Shown in pieces: positions 40,133-49,087 of a DNA stretch of 59,902 nt (its first letter is position 1; every line of letters begins with the position of its first letter). Source of the DNA: a virus; the IMG/VR virus record IMGVR_UViG_3300025323_000513, positions 1 through 59,902 of that record; one strand, 5' to 3'. Made by a program: the position numbers and the translations under genes. A model generated the notes under the pieces. That model saw nothing but the letters and a program-made list of their open reading frames with translations, made no database searches and was not told where the DNA came from.

Positions 40133-42211
40133 TTAATCTGTTACGAGGTACATGTGATCGATCTGTGCAAATCGCTGCACACTGTCATTGCTTTTTATCT
40201 TTAGTCCAAATTCTTCCTTTCCGATAGGAACATCAACTGTGATCTTTTGCATAAATCCCAGATCGGTCTTAGTGAATGTTCCGAAGTAGTCATCACCGTT
40301 GTAGAGATCGAAGCTAAATGGCTTATCACTAAACACGGCAAATTGACCGCTCATGTTGTTGTCAGTGGTGATGAAGAACATATTGCCGTTACAATTCACT
40401 GGATCACCGATCTGAGGAAAATTGTTGTACTGCTGATACCGATAGATTGCCTGAGCACCATCGTTTTCATTCCATCCAAATCCTTTATAGGACATTTGTG
40501 GAATCGTAAGAGTTGTGCCACTTAATGTTACTTTTCCGCCAGTAATGCGAGTGCTTTCGTATCGATAAAGATAGAAACTTGTAGCATCAATCGGCTTGAA
40601 AAATATCAGACCTCCCCACCAGCCCGATGGAACATAGGTACTGCTTGTGAGAGTTGTATTTGTGCCGGAAACAGTTATGAGGCCCATTCTTTGTCGATCA
40701 CGAGTCTGGTATTGCACCTGTCCCCAATGACTCCAAAAAACAAAAGAGTCTGTGGCAATCTGGCGTAGGAATATGTATCGATATGAGAAGTTGGCATCGT
40801 AGCTGATTTGCACGCCCGCTTGGACTGTGATTGTGCTTCCTGAAGTAGTTACTACTGATGAGTACCATCCACCTGATCCGATATATGCAATCTGACACTT
40901 ATCAGTTCCGTTTGGAGCAAGATGAGGCTTTGAAGTTGAGGCGATGCTTGCGAGCGATCCATATGAGGGGACAGTTCCAGATACCGAGATGCAGTAAAGG
41001 TTAATCGCTCCACCATTTTCAAAAGCGATAATGGCTTTATCAGTTCCCACTTTCACGAGCTGTTTATAACTTGGTGCGACAGCTACAATCTGGACTGGCG
41101 TATTGAGAGCAATACCCGTACCTGAAATAGTGACAACTGCGGTATGAATGTAGTTTGAGGCTCCATTTGGAAGTGCGATCAAAATCTTATCGGTATTAAT
41201 GAGTACCGCATCAAAGTTTTCGTTATACCAATCGACTGTATACATCAGAAGCGGTGCGCCCCATGTAACAGTCCCATCTGCATTTGTGCTGCCCACCACT
41301 GCATAAATACCGGTTGTTCCAGCCTGCTGACGATAAAAGGTGATGAATCGAGTGGAGTCAAGCTCGAGTGTCTTGAATACAATATTTCCTGTGCTTTTTG
41401 CGAATGGAGAGGAGAGCGTCTGTGTCTCAATATCACGAAGTTTTGTGTATAGAGTAAGGGTTTTGACGGTCTTGATTTTTCTCTCAATGAAATTCATCGC
41501 ATACATTTTTCGTGTAGCGCCCGCAGCAATTTGATACTCATGATATGGAAACTCTCGGATCAACTCGTTTTGAATGCCGAATACCCTATCCTCATCACCG
41601 TCCCACGATGACCTACCAACATAGAACATTTCTCGGTTGTTCCACATGTTGTTGATGTAGTTGTTGAAGCATCCTCGATATCCAGGGATGATCAGAGAAT
41701 CTGCATCACTGGCAGCAGCACCGGCTCGATATGTTCCAAGAGTTGTGTCATCAAAAACATTCGGAGCTACAAGAGTTGAAGTTGACACTATTGAGTTTCC
41801 GGAAGTCCCGCCTACTTTTGCCGTAAAGATAATATCGTTTCCTGAGATGAGTGCCACTTCTACATCAGCATTGAGAGATGTTGCTGATGCATATTGACTT
41901 CCAGGGAGACCTGAGAGGTTTACTGCCGCCATTACGTTTGCTCTAGTCGCCGCAGTATTTCCACCAATCACAATCTGTCCGTCTGTATTGGTGACAAGAC
42001 TTGCGACAAATGAATATGTTTTAGTTCCAAGAGTGATTGTCTCACCAGCAGAAGGCTGATTCTGGAGAGTGAGCTTTCCTTGTGCTTTGATTGCTGGCCA
42101 CTGTGCCATTCCTGGTCTATCCCACTCCACAAATTTTGGAAAAGGAGTTGTTTGCTGACCTTTCACTATTGTTGATCTATCTTGTCTTCGATCTACTTGT
42201 AAATTAATCAT
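40133..42211 (-). CDS. Large tail fibre/spike-like protein with a domain shared with the capsid protein
   Basis: A 692-aa beta-rich protein. Residues 45-165 (NQPSAGETITLGTKTYSFVA...NTAATRANVMAAVNLSG) are similar to residues 225-335 of the capsid protein at 45653-46855. Thereafter come repeats of Thr/Ser/Gly strand segments typical of fibres. It lies between the LysM gene and a smaller tail protein. Receptor binding is the likely job. Confidence 0.7.
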   Translation of the reverse strand: MINLQVDRRQDRSTIVKGQQTTPFPKFVEWDRPGMAQWPAIKAQGKLTLQNQPSAGETITLGTKTYSFVASLVTNTDGQIVIGGNTAATRANVMAAVNLSGLPGSQYASATSLNADVEVALISGNDIIFTAKVGGTSGNSIVSTSTLVAPNVFDDTTLGTYRAGAAASDADSLIIPGYRGCFNNYINNMWNNREMFYVGRSSWDGDEDRVFGIQNELIREFPYHEYQIAAGATRKMYAMNFIERKIKTVKTLTLYTKLRDIETQTLSSPFAKSTGNIVFKTLELDSTRFITFYRQQAGTTGIYAVVGSTNADGTVTWGAPLLMYTVDWYNENFDAVLINTDKILIALPNGASNYIHTAVVTISGTGIALNTPVQIVAVAPSYKQLVKVGTDKAIIAFENGGAINLYCISVSGTVPSYGSLASIASTSKPHLAPNGTDKCQIAYIGSGGWYSSVVTTSGSTITVQAGVQISYDANFSYRYIFLRQIATDSFVFWSHWGQVQYQTRDRQRMGLITVSGTNTTLTSSTYVPSGWWGGLIFFKPIDATSFYLYRYESTRITGGKVTLSGTTLTIPQMSYKGFGWNENDGAQAIYRYQQYNNFPQIGDPVNCNGNMFFITTDNNMSGQFAVFSDKPFSFDLYNGDDYFGTFTKTDLGFMQKITVDVPIGKEEFGLKIKSNDSVQRFAQIDHMYLVTD

Positions 42212-42225
42212 GATAAAAAATTAAA

Positions 42226-42999
42226 TTAATGAATAATGCTTACGATTCTCTCGTCGACAGCATGAATTGACCACTTCTTCACACCGTCATAGATGCTTCG
42301 AAGTAGTAGATTGTCGTCGTACTCAAACACGAATGTTTTTCCATTCACGTTGTCGTGAAGGGATCGAACACTGCCATCGGCATTTATTGCAACATCGACA
42401 TACTCAAGTCCTGCCTGAATACCTGTAAGCGCAGCGGCCATGAGCTGAGAAAGCGTTACGGGTTGCGATGCACTCACCGCATTTGGAACATTCGGTGAAT
42501 TGATGAAGTTGTTATTTCCGGAAAAAGTATTGTTGCCATTTGTTGAGGCTTTGCCGGCTAGATTGGTATCAACGTATCCTTTTGAGACCAGTTGTTTTGA
42601 GTCATTGAAAGTTGGGTCAGCATCGTATTTAATCGGCTTTATGGAATCGAGAGTATCATCACCGTTTAAGATATCAACAATGATTTTTAGATTTACGAAA
42701 TCAGTCAGATAACATTTTGAGCCAGCTCTATGTCCGTTTAAATTCTGAACGCCGACAGTCTGTACCCCCTGTCTCGAAACACTGAAAATACTAGTCACAG
42801 TTGTACCCGAGAGGTCAAACAAGAGATGTTCTTCATCACCAGTTCCTCGGTCGATGATCATGCAGTATTTGCCTACTGGCAGGTTTATGCCGTTCTTATC
42901 CGTGATGCTAGTTAGAGCACCTGAAGTAGCACCATTTGCGAGCTTTGCTGCAAGTGATGTTTCGAAGTTTGCGATTACTTTGGTGAGTTTGCTCGACAT
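42226..42999 (-). CDS. Tail fibre-associated protein
   Basis: A 257-aa protein. N-terminal half is beta-strand with RGTGDEEHLLFDLSGTTVTSIFSVSRQGVQTVG, the kind of strand-rich repeat seen in phage tail and baseplate proteins. The middle (PTFNDSKQLVSKGYVDTNLA) is a fibre-domain motif. It follows a TAATTCCTACAG element at 43031-43043. Confidence 0.65.
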   Translation of the reverse strand: MSSKLTKVIANFETSLAAKLANGATSGALTSITDKNGINLPVGKYCMIIDRGTGDEEHLLFDLSGTTVTSIFSVSRQGVQTVGVQNLNGHRAGSKCYLTDFVNLKIIVDILNGDDTLDSIKPIKYDADPTFNDSKQLVSKGYVDTNLAGKASTNGNNTFSGNNNFINSPNVPNAVSASQPVTLSQLMAAALTGIQAGLEYVDVAINADGSVRSLHDNVNGKTFVFEYDDNLLLRSIYDGVKKWSIHAVDERIVSIIH

Positions 43000-43030
43000 A
43001 GTTTGAGTATCTCTCCTAAAAAATGAATAT

Positions 43031-43043
43031 CTGTAGGAATTAC
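43031..43043 (-). promoter_or_regulatory. GTAATTCCTACAG element, copy 3
   Basis: It overlaps the stop codon of the tail hub gene (43040-42) and lies 31 nt before the ATG at 42999. The copy is identical to the other 13-bp elements, and the following ATACTCAAA is shared with the portal leader. Confidence 0.6.
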
Positions 43044-44941
43044 TGGTTGACTTGCTTGCCGTCTAGACTTACATGCTCTTTTTGCCTATAGACCTTTGGT
43101 AGTTTGTCTTCGTAGGTCAAAATATCCCAATCGACCGACTCCATCACGCTGACATAGCCGATACCCCTTGCTATAAAGCGAATGCTGCGTCTTCGGAATT
43201 TCGGAATCTTCATTGCTTTTATTTGAAGTTCGTATGGATATACTTGGGCTGCACCATCACCACCAACCGCAGAGTCTCCAATCATGGTTGTGCCCACGCT
43301 TGAGGGACTTGTGCGGTTTACATAGGTAGCATCTCCCCTGATTGTTCCGACGAGTGAATATCCTGCTCCGTCAAAATCGGCATAGACTTCCACGTATTGA
43401 GCAGGGTCTATTTCACCTCTGTATCGCAGGCGGCGATATTTCTTTAGTCTTCGCACTCCGTAGGTTTCGTATTTGCTATCCCAATTATTTTGAATAACAT
43501 AACCGTCATCATCGAATCCGTTCAGAATTTTATAAACAGTTTGAGTATGGGGACTTCCGCCATAAAGCACACCTGAGTCTTTGGCGAGCGCTTTCATTCC
43601 GTAGTTTGAGATGTCGACTGTGTTTTTTACGATATCAATCACTAGCGTTCGATCGTTTACAATACTGGATTGAGCACGGCATGAGAGAACAATAAATTGT
43701 CCGTATGTTTCCATGACCGCATCTGAATAGTCGAATTTCTCCCATGCAAAATGTGGGATGAGTTCCGTTGCAAGAATGTCATCGCCGAGTGGATTCTTTT
43801 CTAGAACCGTAAGTTGAGGGCGGTCTGGATTTGCAGTGTTGATGAAGACAACTCCTCGGCCGGTAGTAACCACACTCTTTCGAGTGAGCACACCGATATT
43901 TCTTCGTACCACTTGGTTATTGAAAGTCTTATCATCGTCTGTGTACTTGTGCTGATATGCGCTCTGCTTTTTGAGTGAGTAGTAATTTCCATCAATACCA
44001 ATCACTAGTTGTTGAATGGCATCGCCACCTTCGTCCTGTCGAATCACATCACCTTCGCCTGCAAGACGGGATGCGCTGTATGTAAAATCTGCGACACCTT
44101 TGCTCGTGCTATTTTCCCAGACATAATCTGCTTTTATATTGTTTGCCGATGCTGAAGGTACAGTTACGAAAGTGACACTCCATGCACCTGTAATGTAATT
44201 TATAGTTCCTACGCCTCCAGCAGTCCCCTTTAAGTTTCCATTTTTATCATCAGTAAATATCTCACCTCCTCCGTCAGTACACTTGATAGTTACGAGTCCG
44301 CAGTTTCGCTTTGGTTGACCTGATTTAAATAGAAGAGTGCCAGTGAATACTGTTTGTGATCCGTTTCCACTTCCGACATTCTCGTTTGATGTTTGTGTGA
44401 AGCTTGTGCCATCGCGCTGTACGTCAACATAACTTCGATAAAGACTTGTAGGGTCTTTTGCTATTCCCCAGAGATACATTCTGGCTTTATCAATGAGAGG
44501 AAATCCGCAGAAAAAGTCGGTTGTAGTATAAAGTTGGATGTAATCATTCGGATTTGCGTTTGCAAATTTGAAGAGTCCTCCTGGACCTCCGGCAAATGTC
44601 CATGCCCCTGTAAGTGAGCTATAGTTTGTAAAAATGTAGAGGTCATTTACTCCGAGTCCTGTGACCACGTCTATCCATGCGAGTCCGTTGAAATATTGGA
44701 TTTTAGTTGCGATTTTGCGCCAGAGAATTGCAATACCAGTGCTTTTGTATCCGATATGGATTGAGGGACATGTTCCTGCCGCGCCTTCTTGTCCGACAGT
44801 TACCTTTCCTCGAGCAAGTTCAATACGACCATCAATCGTCAGCCAATTGATGGCATCTTTTGCGCTGTCTTTTGGAGTATCCTCATTGTCTTCACGATTG
44901 TGTACTCCTGATGCAAATTTTTTAATTTCATGGTCTGCCAT
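43040..44941 (-). CDS. Podovirus tail hub / tubular protein B candidate
   Basis: A 633-aa beta-rich protein starting MADHEIKKFASGVHNRED. GQEGAAGTCPSIHIGYKS, YLWGIAKDPTSLY and multiple aromatic strands resemble the tail tubular B or stopper proteins of podoviruses. It follows the gatekeeper-like protein and precedes fibre genes, as gp12 follows gp11 in T7. Assignment rests on order and size. Confidence 0.65.
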   Translation of the reverse strand: MADHEIKKFASGVHNREDNEDTPKDSAKDAINWLTIDGRIELARGKVTVGQEGAAGTCPSIHIGYKSTGIAILWRKIATKIQYFNGLAWIDVVTGLGVNDLYIFTNYSSLTGAWTFAGGPGGLFKFANANPNDYIQLYTTTDFFCGFPLIDKARMYLWGIAKDPTSLYRSYVDVQRDGTSFTQTSNENVGSGNGSQTVFTGTLLFKSGQPKRNCGLVTIKCTDGGGEIFTDDKNGNLKGTAGGVGTINYITGAWSVTFVTVPSASANNIKADYVWENSTSKGVADFTYSASRLAGEGDVIRQDEGGDAIQQLVIGIDGNYYSLKKQSAYQHKYTDDDKTFNNQVVRRNIGVLTRKSVVTTGRGVVFINTANPDRPQLTVLEKNPLGDDILATELIPHFAWEKFDYSDAVMETYGQFIVLSCRAQSSIVNDRTLVIDIVKNTVDISNYGMKALAKDSGVLYGGSPHTQTVYKILNGFDDDGYVIQNNWDSKYETYGVRRLKKYRRLRYRGEIDPAQYVEVYADFDGAGYSLVGTIRGDATYVNRTSPSSVGTTMIGDSAVGGDGAAQVYPYELQIKAMKIPKFRRRSIRFIARGIGYVSVMESVDWDILTYEDKLPKVYRQKEHVSLDGKQVNQ

Positions 44942-44944
44942 AAT

Positions 44945-45568
44945 TTAGATGAGTTTGAATCTCGCATCTCTTAGCTTGAGATTCTTTAGGTATCTCTGGT
45001 ACTGCACAAAGTTATCCTGCATGCTACTTCTCGCCTTTTCAGACTTCTTGATAATTTCCTCATCGATAAGCATTGAGAATACAATCATTGGATGATATTC
45101 GGCAGGAAGTTTTGGCGACGTTCCAACAGTGATGTCATCTGGACTTGTTTTGTAATCGAATTCATATGCAGCACCCGTGCCAGGATTTTGTGCAAAGTTT
45201 ATTTTTCCGTCAGTTGGATCAATCCAACACACATTGCTGTAGTTGTTTGCATTTCTCTGACCCATTGGAACGACGAGGTATGGTGATCGTCCGACATAAA
45301 CAACTTTTGTTATAGGCTCACCGACAGTTGGGTCTTCGCTGTAATTCTCCATGAGCTCGTCAAAGTCGGAGGGTGGAGTAATCTTTCCGTCGCTCTCTAC
45401 ATTGCCTGCTTTCTTTCGACGAAGAAATTCCCATGGCTGTTCCATGTAAATGAGCCGCAACTTATCGTTTGCGAGTATCAGTTCTTCATCGCTCGACAGA
45501 TCAGTTGTGTCGTCCGTGTAGAGTTCGAATCGGTCTATGATTTGTTGTCCGGTTAATGGTGTAGCCAT
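44945..45568 (-). CDS. Head-tail adaptor / tubular protein A candidate
   Basis: A 207-aa protein. N-terminal helices (GQQIIDRFELYTDDTTDLSSDEELILANDKLRLIYMEQPWEFLRRKKAG) resemble tail tubular A/adaptor proteins that bind the portal. The stop lies 3 bp before the next gene's start, so the two are tightly coupled. Confidence 0.68.
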   Translation of the reverse strand: MATPLTGQQIIDRFELYTDDTTDLSSDEELILANDKLRLIYMEQPWEFLRRKKAGNVESDGKITPPSDFDELMENYSEDPTVGEPITKVVYVGRSPYLVVPMGQRNANNYSNVCWIDPTDGKINFAQNPGTGAAYEFDYKTSPDDITVGTSPKLPAEYHPMIVFSMLIDEEIIKKSEKARSSMQDNFVQYQRYLKNLKLRDARFKLI

Positions 45569-45617
45569 AATGATTTTTATTTCTCAATGCCAGAGGCAAA
45601 GCTAAGTTTGACCCTGG

Positions 45618-45646
45618 CACTGAGCCCGAGCGAACTCGGGTCAGTG
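45618..45646 (-). terminator. GC-rich hairpin after the capsid gene
   Basis: CACTGA-CCCGAG / CTCGGG-TCAGTG arms (45618-45630, 45635-45646) with a CGAA loop lie just past the capsid stop. A weaker GCCAG/CTGGC hairpin follows. No strong T-run, so partial termination or mRNA protection is more likely. Confidence 0.6.
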
Positions 45647-45652
45647 TGTCTG

Positions 45653-46855
45653 TTAAGACTGGAGAAGAACGTCGAGGAACTGTGGCTTTCCATCGGCGAA
45701 GGTGAAAATTCCGTAGATTGCATCTGCACGGATGATCTTTGCTCGCTGATATGGGTCGTCCACCATTTCCATTTCGGCGAGGTCTTGGATGACCACGTCG
45801 ATCGCACCCTTCTTACCGTAGTAAGCGTGTACGAGATTCTTGGTGACTGTGTACGTTGCGTTTCCACCGAACACAAGTCGACCTGAACCAGTACCAGTGA
45901 TGGTGATTGTGTCTGCGCCATCGTTATCGACTGCAGCAAGCTGCAAGTCGACCCAGTTGGACTGATCGTAACTAGGGTCAGTGTCAGTCCATGCGACATA
46001 CTTCACTCCGGCTGTGCCAGAAGTTTGGTGAATCGCATCGATAAGATTGTCTCGAGTTGCATCCACACCTGCCTCGAGAAGAACGTTACCTGGCGTAGCA
46101 CCGATTGCGGCCACGAACGTGTACACGAATCCATTAAGCGAGAACGTCTCGCCAGCCGTTGGATTGGCTGACATCGTGATCACTGCCTCTGCGAGAAGGT
46201 TCTCGGAAAGGTAGAGCTCAGCGCCACCGACTGGACCGGCATAGCCATTCTTGAAGGCAGCAGCAGCGAGGTCAATGTTTTTAGACATGACGTACTGCTC
46301 GATCACCGAACCACCATAACTGTCGAGGACGAGAGCAAGACTTGTGAGGTCTTGGTTTGCCTTTCGCAACTTCGCACGTCCCTGAGCCAAAAGCTGAGGG
46401 ATGTTTGTGGTTGAAAGAACGATAGCCGTTCCGTTCGAACTCATCGTGGTCAAGTCTCCGGTATCGAATGTCTGAAGAGCATTCTTTACCTGAGCGAATA
46501 CATCGGCATCGATGTAACGAGATAGTTTCTTGGCTACCTCTGCACCGATTGTCTCTGCCGGATTCAGTGGGCCAGCCTGAATCATTTCTTTCTTTGAGAC
46601 ACGGAAGTCTGCACCCTTGTTCTTGTTTACAAGAAGGGTTTCGCCCGAGTCATTGAGCTGGTCAATGGTTCGGTTCACACCGATCGTAATGTTTCGAATA
46701 CGAATCGGAGCGAGAGAATACTTCACACGTTTTACGGATGCTCCGTACTCGAGTTTCTTTTCGAGGCGTGTGTTGGCGATCTCCATAGCCACGAGCACTT
46801 TGTCGAATACCGCTTGATAGGCGTTATCGAACTGTTCTTTGAATTGAACTAACAT
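45653..46855 (-). CDS. Major capsid protein with inserted beta domain
   Basis: A 400-aa protein in the place expected for the podovirus capsid, after the scaffold. The N-terminal helix (FKEQFDNAYQAVFDKVLVAMEI) and the strand-rich core fit HK97-like podovirus capsids, though similarity to a named family is weak. Residues 225-335 (NPTAGETFSLNGFVYTFVA...ATRDNLIDAI) form an insert similar to a domain in the fibre at 40133-42211. A GC-rich hairpin follows the gene. Confidence 0.8.
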   Translation of the reverse strand: MLVQFKEQFDNAYQAVFDKVLVAMEIANTRLEKKLEYGASVKRVKYSLAPIRIRNITIGVNRTIDQLNDSGETLLVNKNKGADFRVSKKEMIQAGPLNPAETIGAEVAKKLSRYIDADVFAQVKNALQTFDTGDLTTMSSNGTAIVLSTTNIPQLLAQGRAKLRKANQDLTSLALVLDSYGGSVIEQYVMSKNIDLAAAAFKNGYAGPVGGAELYLSENLLAEAVITMSANPTAGETFSLNGFVYTFVAAIGATPGNVLLEAGVDATRDNLIDAIHQTSGTAGVKYVAWTDTDPSYDQSNWVDLQLAAVDNDGADTITITGTGSGRLVFGGNATYTVTKNLVHAYYGKKGAIDVVIQDLAEMEMVDDPYQRAKIIRADAIYGIFTFADGKPQFLDVLLQS

Positions 46856-46903
46856 GGTTGGATAAATTAATTAAGTGAATAAATTTACCCTTCCAGATAT
46901 CAA

Positions 46904-47758
46904 TTACTTAGAGCGATGACGTGAGCGGTGGGTCAGTCGGTCGATAAGACCTTCTTGGTACTTATCAAATTCCTGTCCGCCCTTTTCTCGGGACTCAGCG
47001 ATGCGCTTGTGATCTTCTTCGGATGGCTTGGTGTAGTCCGGTTCTTTCTGGTGATTACCGCCTTGTGAGCTGTATCCTTCCATTCCAGGTTCGGGCTTTA
47101 CTGTATCGCCATAAAGTTCCTCAAGGATATCTTCCATCGTGCGACCGAGGTTTTCCTCACTCGACATGATGTACTTCCTTACGGCCTCTCTTTTGGCGAC
47201 CTTTCCAAGCTCCGGATTGTCAGCAATCACTCGGTCAAACTCTTTCGAGATTGCACCAGTGATTTGAGCGTTACTGATTTCCTTTGATTGAGCCTCCGTC
47301 TTCTTCTTTATGTCTTTGATGTCTGAAAGGTACTCGTCTTCGAATTGTTTCTTAGACTTTGTGAGCAATGCGTTTGCCAGCTTTCGTGTGAACTCTGGGT
47401 CTGCACTTCCTTCGATGAGCGTTTCGATTTCGTCTTTAGCGTCCTCGCCACGCAAACCTCCCTTCTTGATCTGCTCTTGCAGTTCACGAATGGTTGGAAT
47501 GACCTCGTCACGAATCATTTTTTTCATCTCACGATTCTCTTTCTTGAGGTCGACGATGAGACTGTCTCGGTCGTCACCTTCTTTAGGCTTGCCGCCCTTA
47601 GAATCACTTTCGCCTCCTGCAACTTGTGCAATCGATTGACCATTTGAAGGGTTGTCTGAATCTTTCTTGCCACCCTTATCGGCTGGCTGAGATTCCCCTG
47701 CAGCTTTTCCTGACTTATCGTCAGCGGGCGCTGCATCCTGTGTGTGTGGTTTTGGCAT
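46904..47758 (-). CDS. Capsid scaffolding protein
   Basis: Start taken at ATG 47758. The product is about 284 aa. It opens with a Lys/Asp/Gly/Ser-rich disordered region and then a long Glu/Lys-rich coiled coil (KKENREMKKMIRDEVIPTIRELQEQI...). It lies directly before the capsid gene, as podovirus scaffolds do. It would guide prohead assembly and leave. Confidence 0.8.
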   Translation of the reverse strand: MPKPHTQDAAPADDKSGKAAGESQPADKGGKKDSDNPSNGQSIAQVAGGESDSKGGKPKEGDDRDSLIVDLKKENREMKKMIRDEVIPTIRELQEQIKKGGLRGEDAKDEIETLIEGSADPEFTRKLANALLTKSKKQFEDEYLSDIKDIKKKTEAQSKEISNAQITGAISKEFDRVIADNPELGKVAKREAVRKYIMSSEENLGRTMEDILEELYGDTVKPEPGMEGYSSQGGNHQKEPDYTKPSEEDHKRIAESREKGGQEFDKYQEGLIDRLTHRSRHRSK

Positions 47759-47891
47759 ACGTTTTATATTTCGATGGTTTCGCCCCATCGATGCTCCACT
47801 TGGAAACGCTGAGCACTAGCGCGATTAACCTTTTTATTAATAAGAGGTTGGCCCCTCTATGCTCTAAGTGTGTTCGAGAAAAAATGCAGAA

Positions 47892-47904
47892 CTGTAGGAA
47901 TTAC
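47892..47904 (-). promoter_or_regulatory. GTAATTCCTACAG element, copy 2
   Basis: Sits immediately after the intrinsic terminator at 47914-47944 and upstream of the scaffold gene, a place where a new promoter is needed. Identical to the other copies. Confidence 0.65.
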
Positions 47905-47913
47905 TTTTTATAG

Positions 47914-47944
47914 AAAAAGCCACCGATTTTGGCGGTGGTTTTTT
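47914..47944 (-). terminator. Bidirectional terminator before the scaffold gene
   Basis: CCACCG/CGGTGG stem with A5 and T6 runs on both sides (47914-47944). It ends the transcript of the three small genes and precedes a TAATTCCTACAG element. Confidence 0.85.
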
Positions 47945-47968
47945 CTTTATCTTTTCTTGAAAATTTCT

Positions 47969-48367
47969 TTACTTCGCAAGGTCTGCTGCTGCACTTGGGC
48001 GTTTGCGAGCAAGCTCATTTAGCAGAGTATCCATGTCTTCATCTGCTCCGACAAAGCGCCTAAGCATCTGCACTGATGCCTCAAATCGAGCAACGATTGA
48101 TACAAGCCGTCCGATTTCTGGATTCTCATGGAGTACCGCAAAGAGTTCATTCATCGCCTTGCGAGATTCATTCTGAAGGCGCTCGATTGTGTCTTTGCCG
48201 GCAGGAGTTTTGCTCCAAGAGACAAGGTCAGCGCTTACATCGATGGCTTTGTTGAGTTCCTCGACTTCGGCATCATCAGCTTGTTGATTTTCTTGTTCAA
48301 CTTCCTGTTGAGCATTGTGCGGACCAGTAAGGTCTGGCTCTGGTTGTGTTTCTTGTGGTTCACTCAT
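47969..48367 (-). CDS. Acidic hypothetical virion protein
   Basis: A 132-aa acidic protein (QPEPDLTGPHNAQQEVEQENQQADDAEVEEL...). ATGA overlap of 4 nt with the upstream gene. It sits among head genes; probably a small structural or assembly protein. No family assigned. Confidence 0.55.
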   Translation of the reverse strand: MSEPQETQPEPDLTGPHNAQQEVEQENQQADDAEVEELNKAIDVSADLVSWSKTPAGKDTIERLQNESRKAMNELFAVLHENPEIGRLVSIVARFEASVQMLRRFVGADEDMDTLLNELARKRPSAAADLAK

Positions 48368-48738
48368 ATTTTTAATTGATTACGGACCTCTTTGTCTTCA
48401 GCGATAAGAGTTCGGAGAATACTTTTCGACATTTTCTCCTGATCCTTGAACTGTTTCGCTTTGTTTTCCTGAATGGCGAGCATGGTCAGAGCAAATCGCT
48501 TTTTGGGCGATAGTTTTTTCATCAACGCTACAAGTTCAGGGTTGGCACGACGAATGTTATCAGCGAGAGACTCTTGCAACTTTGCATTCGCCTCCATTTC
48601 ACGCGCTTGCTTACGAACCTGCTCAATGTTTCGGTTCATTTCGCGCAAAGAAAACTCAGTGACCTGACCATGCTTTGTGATGCGATAGTCGCCTTTATCT
48701 TTTGCTTTCTTTTTTACTCTGTAAGCGAATTTAAGCAT
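48364..48738 (-). CDS. Basic helical hypothetical protein
   Basis: A 124-aa basic helical protein with KRFALTMLAIQENKAKQFKDQEKMSKS. It overlaps the downstream gene by 4 nt and shares one base with the upstream gene. Position suggests a head or internal protein. No family assigned. Confidence 0.55.
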   Translation of the reverse strand: MLKFAYRVKKKAKDKGDYRITKHGQVTEFSLREMNRNIEQVRKQAREMEANAKLQESLADNIRRANPELVALMKKLSPKKRFALTMLAIQENKAKQFKDQEKMSKSILRTLIAEDKEVRNQLKI

Positions 48739-49070
48739 TAGAGTGATGCCGAGCCGGCGCTGTTATCGTTGTTTGCTTGCTGATTTTCTTCTCCCTCCAC
48801 ATTTCCGACAGTCGACTCTACCTGACCTTCAGGAGCGATTTCTTGAGACTGTCCGGATTCGGTTGATGATGCTACCTCATCGACAGAGGAATCATCTGAT
48901 TGAATAGGTTCACCATTATTTTTAGAGCCATTCAACTCGTAATCCTCACGAGCCGCTCTCTCAGTTTCGAATAATGGACTACGGAAAATCACAGACCCGT
49001 TCACGTCATAGCGTTTCCAGAGCCACTTTCCTTCAGCCTCTACAAATTTCACATTGTTTGATTCAGACAT
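48738..49070 (-). CDS. Small acidic protein with N-terminal beta segment
   Basis: A 110-aa protein. Residues 5-40 (NVKFVEAEGKWLWKRYDVNGSVIFRSPLFETERAAREDY) resemble the YegP-like beta-hairpin fold. The C-terminus is low-complexity Glu/Ser/Gln. It follows the portal gene. Confidence 0.5.
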   Translation of the reverse strand: MSESNNVKFVEAEGKWLWKRYDVNGSVIFRSPLFETERAAREDYELNGSKNNGEPIQSDDSSVDEVASSTESGQSQEIAPEGQVESTVGNVEGEENQQANNDNSAGSASL

Positions 49071-49087
49071 AAATTTAATTTAATTAA

